Below are positions 1-5,562 of a DNA stretch of 8,178 nucleotides, in pieces. The position numbers were made by a program, and so were the translations under genes. Origin of the DNA: Planctomycetia bacterium (GTDB lineage Bacteria; Planctomycetota; Planctomycetia; Gemmatales; Gemmataceae); contig JANXSH010001342.1 in assembly GCA_025356615.1 (NCBI GenBank), forward strand, positions 1 through 8,178, read 5' to 3'. The first letter of the stretch is position 1. Each line of letters opens with the position of its first letter. Below the pieces are notes generated by a model. It was given only the letters and a program-made list of their open reading frames with translations, ran no database searches and was not told the origin of the DNA.

Positions 1-759
1 CACGAACCTCCGCACCGCGTCACTAAACGCCACCGGCTGCTCCATGTTCGACAAGTGCCCCGCCCCCTCGAGGATGACGAGTTTCGCCCCGGCGATGCCC
101 TTCGCCATGCTCTCGGCCATTGCTGGCGGCGTCAGCACGTCTTCGCGGCCTACGAGGACGAGCGTCGGCACGCGGATCTCCCCGAGGAGGGGCCGCGAGT
201 CGGGGCGGTCGCGTAACACCCGGAGGGCCGCGACGATGCCGGCGGGGCGCTCCTCCGCGCCGATTCGCCGCACCAACTCGACGAGGTCGGGCCGCTGAGA
301 GTGGGTCGAAGCGCCGAGGAGCTTGGGCAACATCTGTTCGATCACCGCCGAAGCGGGACTCGAGGAGGCGAGGCCGATCATCTTGTCGCGGTTGGCCTTC
401 GCGGTGTCGTCGTCCGGCTCGGCGCGCGTGTCGGCGAGGATCAGTCCCGCGAGCCGATCGGGATACTTCCGCGCGAAGGCGAAGGCGACGTAGCCGCCCA
501 TCGACAGGCCGCCCAGGACGATCGGCCCGGTTATGCCGAGCGAGTCGAGCGTCTCGGCGACGGCGTCTGCCATGCCGTCCACGGTGGGCGTGTCGCCGAG
601 CAACGGGCTGCCGCCGAAGCCGGGCAGGTCCGGCGTGATGAGCCGACATAAGTCCGCGAGCATACCGCGCTGGGGTTGCCACATCGCCCGCGAGAGCGGG
701 AAGGCGTGCAAGAGTACAACGGGAAGACCCGAACCGATGTCATCCACTTCGAGGACCAT
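1..759 (-). CDS. alpha/beta-fold hydrolase (C-terminus cut by window edge)
   Basis: This frame is open from the ATG at 759-757 to base 1, giving 253 residues without a stop. The last few residues are missing, as such proteins are usually about 260-280 aa. Seen in the sequence: an oxyanion-loop motif LLHAFPL (residues 16-22, HA in place of the commoner HG), the nucleophile elbow GLSMGG with Ser86, the acid GREDVLTPP with Asp207, and the catalytic His in EGAGHLSNMEQP at His235. The order and spacing are those of the alpha/beta hydrolase fold, near the 3-oxoadipate enol-lactonase, BioH and esterase groups. The substrate cannot be told. There is no signal peptide, so it is probably cytoplasmic. 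The start is supported by a GGAGG Shine-Dalgarno 8 bases upstream of the ATG. It is divergent from the stator operon, so a shared function is not implied. Confidence 0.93.
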   Translation of the reverse strand, partial: MVLEVDDIGSGLPVVLLHAFPLSRAMWQPQRGMLADLCRLITPDLPGFGGSPLLGDTPTVDGMADAVAETLDSLGITGPIVLGGLSMGGYVAFAFARKYPDRLAGLILADTRAEPDDDTAKANRDKMIGLASSSPASAVIEQMLPKLLGASTHSQRPDLVELVRRIGAEERPAGIVAALRVLRDRPDSRPLLGEIRVPTLVLVGREDVLTPPAMAESMAKGIAGAKLVILEGAGHLSNMEQPVAFSDAVRRFV

Positions 760-839
760 GTCCAATGCCTCCGGGGGTGTCAACGGAATCCAGGGACGCT
801 GTAGGCCGCGTGGAGGGCGATACCAATTCGGGCCGCCCT

Positions 840-900
840 CACCCTAAAAGCCTTCGTCACCGAAGGGTGTGGCCTTCGCTCCGCTCGACCCATCCTACGT
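840..900. repeat. hairpin-rich intergenic repeat-like sequence
   Basis: CCTTCG-TCAC-CGAAGG (851-866) is a perfect 6-bp stem with a 4-base loop. An outer pair, CACCCT (840-845) with AGGGTG (864-869), offers an alternative pairing. On the minus strand the block begins with a GTAGGATGGGTCGAGCG-type string, which resembles short dispersed intergenic repeats seen in many GC-rich genomes. That it is dispersed is inference, since only one copy is visible here. It could also be a simple hairpin in the 5' leader of the hydrolase transcript. Confidence 0.35.
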
Positions 901-1006
901 CTTGTCCCATTATTCGGCATAATCGTCACGTCGGCCACCGTCGCGCGCCGATTCTATCTGCTGAGACCCTATCGGGGCGATCTCGCGTGGCGTTGTTCGC
1001 TTGTAC

Positions 1007-1011
1007 AGGAG
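1007..1011 (+). promoter_or_regulatory. ribosome binding site that sets the stator gene start
   Basis: AGGAG lies 7 bases before the ATG at 1019. It decides between that ATG and an in-frame TTG at 1001, which lies upstream of the site and has no comparable ribosome binding site. Confidence 0.7.
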
Positions 1012-1018
1012 CGTGTGG

Positions 1019-2338
1019 ATGAGCAGCATCTCTCTGCCGAGTCAGCCCTCGGCCCGGCGATCGGGCAGTACGCTGGTCGCTCTCGTGCTGGGTCTACCCC
1101 TGGCGGCCTGCATCCTCGCCTCGTTCCACTACGGGCCGCTGCGCGGCTCGTCGGTGTTCCGCTACGTCGAACACCCGGTGCAGTGGGTCGAACTCTGTTT
1201 CTTCTGCGTCGGCATGACGGCCCTGACGCTCCGCTGGTTGAGCCTCCGCGTCGAGAACGCGGCCTGCGTCATCGACATCCTGCCGCGCTGGGACTCCAAG
1301 CCGGTGCCTGCGGCCCGCGCCCGCGACCTGCTCGCCAGCGTCGATCGCCAGCCGGACGCCATCCGGGGGACGTTCATGGCCCGGCGACTGCGGGCCGTCC
1401 TCGAGTTCATCGCGCAGCGCCAGAGCGCGGCGGAACTCGACGACCAGCTCCGTAGCCTGAGCGACGCCGACGCCGTCGCGCAGGAGAACAGCCTCGGGCT
1501 GATCCGCTTCCTCACCTGGGCCATCCCGATCCTCGGGTTCCTCGGGACGGTCGTCGGCATCACCGGGGCCATCGCCGGGGCCACGCCGGAGATCCTCGAG
1601 CAGTCGATGTCGTCCGTGACCGACGGCCTCGCCGAGGCGTTCGACTCGACGGCCCTCGCCCTGGGGCTGACGATGGTCCAGATGTTCGTCTCGCACCTCG
1701 TCGAGCGGCAGGAACAGTCGTTGCTCGAGAACGTCGATCGCCAGGCGGAGCGCCAGCTCGCCCACCGCTTCCAGCGCGAGTCGGTCGATAGCTCCCCCGT
1801 GCTGGAGGCGGTGCGCCTCGGCTCCGCCGGAATGGCGCAGGTCGTCGAAGCCACGGTGCAGAAGCAGGTCGAGCTGTGGGCGGCGGCCCTGGGAGAGCCG
1901 GAGAAGCGGGCGTCGATGATCTACCAACAGGTGCAGGCGCAGCTAACCAAGGCGCTGGGCCAGGCACTCGACAACACCGCGACGACCTACGCCGAGCGAC
2001 TCTCCGTCATGGAGAAGCAGACGATGGAGCGGACCGGGCAGATCCTCGAGGAGATGCACGGCCTGGCGGCGGCGATCCGCGACACGGGCCGGGAGCAGCA
2101 AGAGACCCTGCGTCGGGTCGCCGACGGCATCGCCGGTCAGGCGGACGTGATGGGCAAACTCCAGCGCGACGCGACGGACCTCGTCCACCTCCAGGCGGTG
2201 TTGCACCAAAACCTGGCGGCCCTCGCCAGCGCCAGCAACTTCGAGGAGGCGGTCCACAGTCTGACGGCGGCGGTCCACATGCTGACCGCGCGGGCTGCCG
2301 GCTCGACTCCCTATGTCACCCAGGGGAAGGCGGCATGA
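1019..2338 (+). CDS. MotA/TolQ/ExbB-type ion channel protein with long coiled-coil tail
   Basis: 439 aa. This is the likely channel subunit of an ion-driven stator complex in the inner membrane. Hydrophobic segments are at about 18-36, 55-75, 160-186 and 204-228, with a polar stretch of about 85 residues between the second and third, presumably cytoplasmic. The third segment carries IPILGFLGTVVGI, the family hallmark. The fourth reads LAEAFDSTALALGL and aligns with the ExbB segment IAEALLATAIGL. Thr177, Glu206 and Thr211 therefore fall at the ExbB positions Thr148, Glu176 and Thr181. Asp209 is an additional acidic residue next to the pore. From about 230 to 425 the protein is Gln/Glu/Ala-rich, helical and coiled-coil-like, a tail of about 200 residues that ExbB and TolQ lack. 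The stop overlaps the next gene (ATGA), implying translational coupling. A TTG at 1001 is a less likely alternative start. The family is secure; the process powered is unknown. Confidence 0.92.
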   Translation: MSSISLPSQPSARRSGSTLVALVLGLPLAACILASFHYGPLRGSSVFRYVEHPVQWVELCFFCVGMTALTLRWLSLRVENAACVIDILPRWDSKPVPAARARDLLASVDRQPDAIRGTFMARRLRAVLEFIAQRQSAAELDDQLRSLSDADAVAQENSLGLIRFLTWAIPILGFLGTVVGITGAIAGATPEILEQSMSSVTDGLAEAFDSTALALGLTMVQMFVSHLVERQEQSLLENVDRQAERQLAHRFQRESVDSSPVLEAVRLGSAGMAQVVEATVQKQVELWAAALGEPEKRASMIYQQVQAQLTKALGQALDNTATTYAERLSVMEKQTMERTGQILEEMHGLAAAIRDTGREQQETLRRVADGIAGQADVMGKLQRDATDLVHLQAVLHQNLAALASASNFEEAVHSLTAAVHMLTARAAGSTPYVTQGKAA

Positions 2339-4206
2339 GACGACGTAACCACCTCCAGGTCAACACGTTCCCCTTCCTGGCCGTCCTGCTATGCGCGATG
2401 GGGTCGCTCATCCTCATCCTACTGGTCATGGACAAGCGGGCGAGGCGGGCGGCCCTGGCGCGGGGACAGGACATCGCCGGGAAGGCGACGCGCGAGCGGG
2501 ACGATGCCATCGCGGCCCGCGCACGGGAGAATTCTACCAAGCAGGGCGAGGTCAAGACCGCCTACGACCGCAAGAAGTCCGAACTCAAGGCCCGCCTCGA
2601 CGCCGAGCAGCGCGCCCTCGACGGCGAGATGAGACAGGTCCAGACCCGCCTCGCCGAGATCGCCCAGGAGTTGCGTAGCGAAGAGGATCTCGTCGGCAAA
2701 CTGCGGACGAACGTCCGCACCGAGCAGGTCCGGTTGACGCGCCACGAACAGGCGTTGGAGTCGGCCCGAAAAGAGGCTGCGAGCCTGGAGGGCAAGTTGT
2801 CGAACGGCGACCGCGCCAGGCACAAGCTCGCCGCCGACATGGTCCAACTGGAGCAGATCATCCGGGATCTCCAGGAGACCCGGAAACGCGACGCGATGAC
2901 CTACTCCGTCGTCCCCTACAAGGGCAAGCACGGCGAGAAGCGCCGCCCGCTCTACGTCGAGTGCAACGCCTCGGGGCTGGTCTTCTACCCCGATAAGCTC
3001 ACGCTGGCCGACCCGTCCATCCCCGCGATGCGCGAGGAGATCGCGAAACGGGCATCGAAGCTCGCCGAGCAGCGCAAGCAGGCGGGGCTGAAGGAAGAGC
3101 GCGCCTACCTCATGATGCTCATCCGACCCGAAGGCGTCAAACGCTACTATCAAGTTCAGTCCGCGATCCTCGACCTGCCCGTCGAATTCGGGTACGAGTT
3201 CGTCGATGGCGACTGGGTGCTCACGATCCCCGAGACCACAGAGCCGATCGAGACGGCGTCTACCCCCGAAGAGGTCAAGCCCAGAGACGAATCCGTTCGC
3301 CTCGTGCCACCAGGTGGCACGGTGGCCAGGATCGAGGAGGGGGGCATCGCCCCCGGAGGGTCGCCTGGAGGCTCGCTGATCGGCAGTGGCCCAGGGATCG
3401 GAAGCGGTCCAGGGATCGGTAACGTTCCGTCGGTCGAAAGCGGTCCGGTGTTGGGCAACGGCCCAGGGAGCGGCAATGGTCCGCCGGTCGGGAACGTTCC
3501 AGGGAGCGGCAGCGGCCCAGGAATCGGAAGTGGCCCCTCGGTCGGTACCACGACCCCCGATACAAAGGGAGCCGAGGCGGGTGTGCGATTGAGTCGTCCG
3601 CAGACTCTCGGGGATGGCCCCGACCTGGAACCCGGCTCAGGCGGGGGCGTCGTCCCGAAGGGCGGGCCGTCGATCGGAGAACCTCTACCACTCATCGGCG
3701 AGGCGAAGCCCCAGGGCGAGACGCCACTGGTACGGCTGCCCTCCGTGCTGCCCGGATCGATCGCCGCAGGAGGCGGTCAGGGAACGCCGGCGGTCTCGGA
3801 AGGGCCGCGCAAGCCGAACGGACCGGCGTTCCAGGGGCCGGACCTCGGCCCCGCCAAGCCGCGAGCCTTCCCGCTGCTCCCGGCCCGCATTGGGGGGGCG
3901 GAAGAGATGACGGTCTACGTCGAGTGCCTGTCGGACGGGGCGGTCGTCTACCCGTCGGGCAAGTCGATCTCGATCGACTCGCTCAACCATAGTCCCTCCC
4001 ACAACGCGCTCCACCAGGCCGTGGTCGCCCAGTTGGCGAAGCACAGGGGGGATCCGAAACGCCGGACGTTGCGATTCCTCATCCACCGCGACGGCGAGCG
4101 GACGTTCCACCTGGCGTATCCGGTGTTCAACGGCCTGGACGTGACCAAGACGCGCTACAGCCTTCAGTCCGATGACGATGTCTCGCGCATCGTCGCCGGT
4201 GAATGA
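2335..4206 (+). CDS. ExbD/TolR-like single-pass protein with coiled coil and duplicated unknown domain
   Basis: 623 aa, starting at the ATG that overlaps the stop of the channel gene; a purine-rich GGGGAAGG lies just upstream. Layout: a basic N-terminus (MRRRNH); one membrane helix at about 12-32; a charged coiled coil at about 40-185; a first alpha/beta-looking domain at about 204-297 (YVEC, then YPDK, then IRPEG); a Gly/Pro-rich linker at about 325-520; and a second copy of the domain at about 525-612 (YVEC, then YPSG, then IHRDG). The N-terminal VNTFPFLAVLL resembles INVTPFIDVML of ExbD, but the ion-carrying Asp position is Ala16. The bulk of the protein is presumably periplasmic. No OmpA-like peptidoglycan-binding domain is recognised. 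Inference: it is a non-protonatable plug partner of the channel, working with the third gene. An unrelated anchored protein is less likely given the motif and operon. Confidence 0.85.
   Translation: MRRRNHLQVNTFPFLAVLLCAMGSLILILLVMDKRARRAALARGQDIAGKATRERDDAIAARARENSTKQGEVKTAYDRKKSELKARLDAEQRALDGEMRQVQTRLAEIAQELRSEEDLVGKLRTNVRTEQVRLTRHEQALESARKEAASLEGKLSNGDRARHKLAADMVQLEQIIRDLQETRKRDAMTYSVVPYKGKHGEKRRPLYVECNASGLVFYPDKLTLADPSIPAMREEIAKRASKLAEQRKQAGLKEERAYLMMLIRPEGVKRYYQVQSAILDLPVEFGYEFVDGDWVLTIPETTEPIETASTPEEVKPRDESVRLVPPGGTVARIEEGGIAPGGSPGGSLIGSGPGIGSGPGIGNVPSVESGPVLGNGPGSGNGPPVGNVPGSGSGPGIGSGPSVGTTTPDTKGAEAGVRLSRPQTLGDGPDLEPGSGGGVVPKGGPSIGEPLPLIGEAKPQGETPLVRLPSVLPGSIAAGGGQGTPAVSEGPRKPNGPAFQGPDLGPAKPRAFPLLPARIGGAEEMTVYVECLSDGAVVYPSGKSISIDSLNHSPSHNALHQAVVAQLAKHRGDPKRRTLRFLIHRDGERTFHLAYPVFNGLDVTKTRYSLQSDDDVSRIVAGE
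3382..3543 (+). repeat. nine in-frame 18-bp units encoding a Gly-Pro hexapeptide repeat
   Basis: Residues 350-403 of the second operon protein form nine consecutive hexapeptides of the pattern G-[S/N]-[G/V]-P-x-x: GSGPGI, GSGPGI, GNVPSV, ESGPVL, GNGPGS, GNGPPV, GNVPGS, GSGPGI, GSGPSV. The DNA units are similar but not identical, so the array is diverged. It probably forms an extended, flexible spacer between the two copies of the unknown domain. Such arrays can change length by slippage. Confidence 0.85.
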
Positions 4207-4215
4207 ACCACCCCC

Positions 4216-4219
4216 GGAG
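4216..4219 (+). promoter_or_regulatory. ribosome binding site of the third operon gene
   Basis: GGAG lies 8 bases before the ATG at 4228, in the 21-base gap after the stop of the preceding gene. It supports independent initiation on a shared transcript. Confidence 0.6.
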
Positions 4220-4227
4220 TACCTGGT

Positions 4228-5292
4228 ATGGCTCGTCGCCGCAGACCGCACCGCGAGATCGCCTTCAGCTTCGACTCGTTCCTCGATGTCGTCGCGAACG
4301 TCGTCGGCATCATCCTCAAGCTGATCCTCGTCGCCTGGGTCGGCGGGAGGGCGTATAAGGCGAGCATGCCGACGACGGACCTCGCGCCGATCCCGGTCCT
4401 GGCGGAGCCTGCCCCGTTGCCCGCGCCGACGGACGGTCGGCAGCCGATGTTCGTCCAGCATCGTCGCGAGATCGGCGCGCAACAGAAGGCGCTGATCGGC
4501 AAGGAGGCCGAGCGCGAGAGTATGCGAACCGTCGCGGGCCAGTTGCGGCTCGACCTGAAGGCGCTGTCCGCGAAGTGCCAGGAGGCCGAGAAGCACGTCG
4601 GGTCGATGACGGAAGACATGAAGCGGAAGGCGAAGGTGATCCACAGCGTCGGCCTGGGCGAAAAGGAACTCGCCGAGCGCGCCGCCAAGCTCGTGGCCGA
4701 GGCGGACGCGCTGCGAAAGCTTCCCTCGCCGCGCAAGGAGTTCCGCTACCGCACGCCGATCAGCGCCGCGCTCCAGACGCATGAGCTGATGTTCGAGTGC
4801 AAGGCGGGCCGCGTGACGCTCATCGACACCGAGGCGCTGGTCGGCATCATGCGCCGCGACAGCAAGGCCCAGGCCGAGCAACTCCGCTCGCAGTGGGAAC
4901 TCAGCCCGACGACCGCCCCGGTCGGTCCGTTCCGACTCCGCTACACGCTGGAGCGCGAGCGGTCGGCCCTGTCCGGCCCCGCGACGGGAACCCCGGTCGA
5001 TGGCGCGTTCCGCTACACCCGCACGCGCTGGGAGGTCGAGCCGATCGCCGCCGAGCGGGGCGAGCCGGCGGACAAGGCGCTCGCCGCCGGGTCGGACTTC
5101 CGCGCGGTGATCGACAAGACGGACAAGAAGACGACGGCGGTGACGCTGTGGGTGTACCCGGACAGCTTCGTCCTGTATCGGCAGCTGCGCGACTACATGC
5201 ACGACCGAGACATCGTCGTCGCCGGTAGGCCGCTGCCCGAAGGCGTGCCGATCGCCAGTTCGCGAACGGGGACGGTGTCGCGCGGGCAGTGA
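4228..5292 (+). CDS. ExbD/TolR-like single-pass protein carrying the stator aspartate
   Basis: 354 aa. A basic N-terminus (MARRRRPHRE) is followed by one membrane helix at about 12-38. It includes SFDSFLDVVANVVGII, which matches the FIDVMLVLL segment of ExbD and places Asp20 at the ion-carrying position of ExbD, TolR and MotB. Then come a Pro-rich hinge (about 50-68), a coiled-coil stretch (about 75-165) and a C-terminal domain. That domain opens with MFEC (188-191) and ends with VTLWVYPDS (305-313) and a GRPLPEG turn. These pieces resemble the YVEC and I-x-P-E-G elements of both domains in the preceding protein, with a longer insert between them (about 200-300). The C-terminal part is presumably periplasmic; no peptidoglycan-binding motif is recognised. 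Inference: it pairs with the preceding protein and plugs the channel, supplying the protonatable residue. It ends the operon, followed by the palindromic element at 5336-5555. Confidence 0.87.
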   Translation: MARRRRPHREIAFSFDSFLDVVANVVGIILKLILVAWVGGRAYKASMPTTDLAPIPVLAEPAPLPAPTDGRQPMFVQHRREIGAQQKALIGKEAERESMRTVAGQLRLDLKALSAKCQEAEKHVGSMTEDMKRKAKVIHSVGLGEKELAERAAKLVAEADALRKLPSPRKEFRYRTPISAALQTHELMFECKAGRVTLIDTEALVGIMRRDSKAQAEQLRSQWELSPTTAPVGPFRLRYTLERERSALSGPATGTPVDGAFRYTRTRWEVEPIAAERGEPADKALAAGSDFRAVIDKTDKKTTAVTLWVYPDSFVLYRQLRDYMHDRDIVVAGRPLPEGVPIASSRTGTVSRGQ

Positions 5293-5395
5293 GCGAAGCC
5301 CGAGTTGACGACTTGTCGAGCGCGGGTCTCCAAAGATATTACCCCGGCACGAAAGGGGATCACTCGGAGGCGACGCGAAGACCTCACCCCCCCAG

Positions 5396-5422
5396 CCCCC
5401 CTCTCCCGCAGGGAGAGGGGGG
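5396..5422. terminator. 12-bp GC-rich hairpin, possible terminator (left arm)
   Basis: CCCCCCTCTCCC (5396-5407), a GCA loop (5408-5410) and GGGAGAGGGGGG (5411-5422) form a perfect 12-bp stem. No U-tract follows, so any termination would not be of the classic intrinsic kind. The motif resembles a hairpin common in dispersed repeats of GC-rich bacteria. Confidence 0.5.
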
Positions 5423-5471
5423 AGCAAGACCGCATAGGGGAAGCCGGGCGCTCAGAGACACGCCTCCGGCT

Positions 5472-5496
5472 CCCCCTCTCCCGCAGGGAGAGGGGG
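5472..5496. terminator. 11-bp GC-rich hairpin, possible terminator (right arm)
   Basis: CCCCCTCTCCC (5472-5482), a GCA loop (5483-5485) and GGGAGAGGGGG (5486-5496) form a perfect 11-bp stem. It is the counterpart of the left-arm hairpin. It lies 66 bases beyond the stop of the UnbU-like gene as that gene is transcribed, and no U-tract is seen. Confidence 0.5.
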
Positions 5497-5562
5497 TTGG
5501 GGGGTGAGGTCTTCGCGTCACCTCCGAGTGATCCCCTTTCGTGCCGGGGTAATATGCGCGCT

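Larger units (their letters stand above)
760..1018. promoter_or_regulatory. divergent intergenic region, promoters presumed
   Basis: These 259 bases separate the start of the minus-strand hydrolase from the start of the plus-strand stator operon, so both promoters should lie here. No strong sigma-70 promoter is visible. On the minus strand, TTGGTA (826-821) and TACAGC (803-798) are spaced by 17 bases but match the consensus at only 4 and 3 of 6 positions. On the plus strand, CATAAT (918-923) resembles a -10 box but lacks a -35 partner. The region also holds a hairpin-rich repeat-like sequence at 840-900 and a weak bulged hairpin at 963-984. No credible gene is seen in it. Confidence 0.4.
5336..5555. 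repeat. 220-bp near-perfect inverted repeat element between convergent genes
   Basis: The left arm (5336-5422) and right arm (5472-5555) are reverse complements. The outer 35 bases, beginning ATATTACCCCGGCACG, match exactly. After one mismatch (5371 against 5520), about 21 more bases match through CCTCACCCCCC. The inner ends are GC-rich and differ by small indels. The centre, 5423-5471, is a unique spacer. No target-site duplication is evident and there is no transposase. It looks like a non-autonomous palindromic repeat (MITE or REP doublet). Transcribed from either side, it would fold into a very long hairpin, so it can serve as a bidirectional terminator for the genes ending at 5292 and 5563. 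Confidence 0.9.

Noticed and set aside
23..682. Minus-strand 219-codon frame within the hydrolase region
   Set aside because: The frame next to it, open from 759 to the edge, carries the complete alpha/beta hydrolase triad; this one is Arg-rich and motif-free.
902..923. Plus-strand promoter TTGTCC ... CATAAT
   Set aside because: The two boxes are only 10 bases apart, too close for a sigma-70 promoter, and no better -35 lies 16-18 bases before CATAAT.
1876..2334. Upstream extension of the second stator gene to 1876
   Set aside because: This part overlaps the channel gene in another frame and is Gly/Arg/Asp-rich without motifs. The ATG at 2335 gives the ExbD-like N-terminus and a normal ATGA overlap.
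3156..3695. Minus-strand Pro-rich frame opposite the Gly/Pro repeats
   Set aside because: It is the reverse complement of the hexapeptide array, so its repetitiveness is inherited. There is no independent evidence of translation.
1019..5292. Zorya (ZorAB) antiphage system
   Set aside because: The long-tailed channel protein recalls ZorA, but neither partner has a recognisable OmpA-like ZorB domain and no ZorC, ZorD or ZorE gene is present.
1019..5292. Flagellar MotAB or Tol-Pal/TonB system
   Set aside because: No peptidoglycan-binding domain, TolA/TolB/Pal or TonB gene is visible, and two unlike plug proteins with unknown domains do not fit these systems.
3685..5427. Long minus-strand open frame of 580 codons
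   Set aside because: It is antisense to the second and third stator-operon genes and to part of the palindromic element. Its Arg/Leu/Asp-rich composition is typical of a shadow frame in GC-rich DNA, and it has no recognisable motif.
5336..5555. CRISPR array or insertion sequence
   Set aside because: There are only two arms, inverted rather than direct, with one spacer and no transposase or cas gene.
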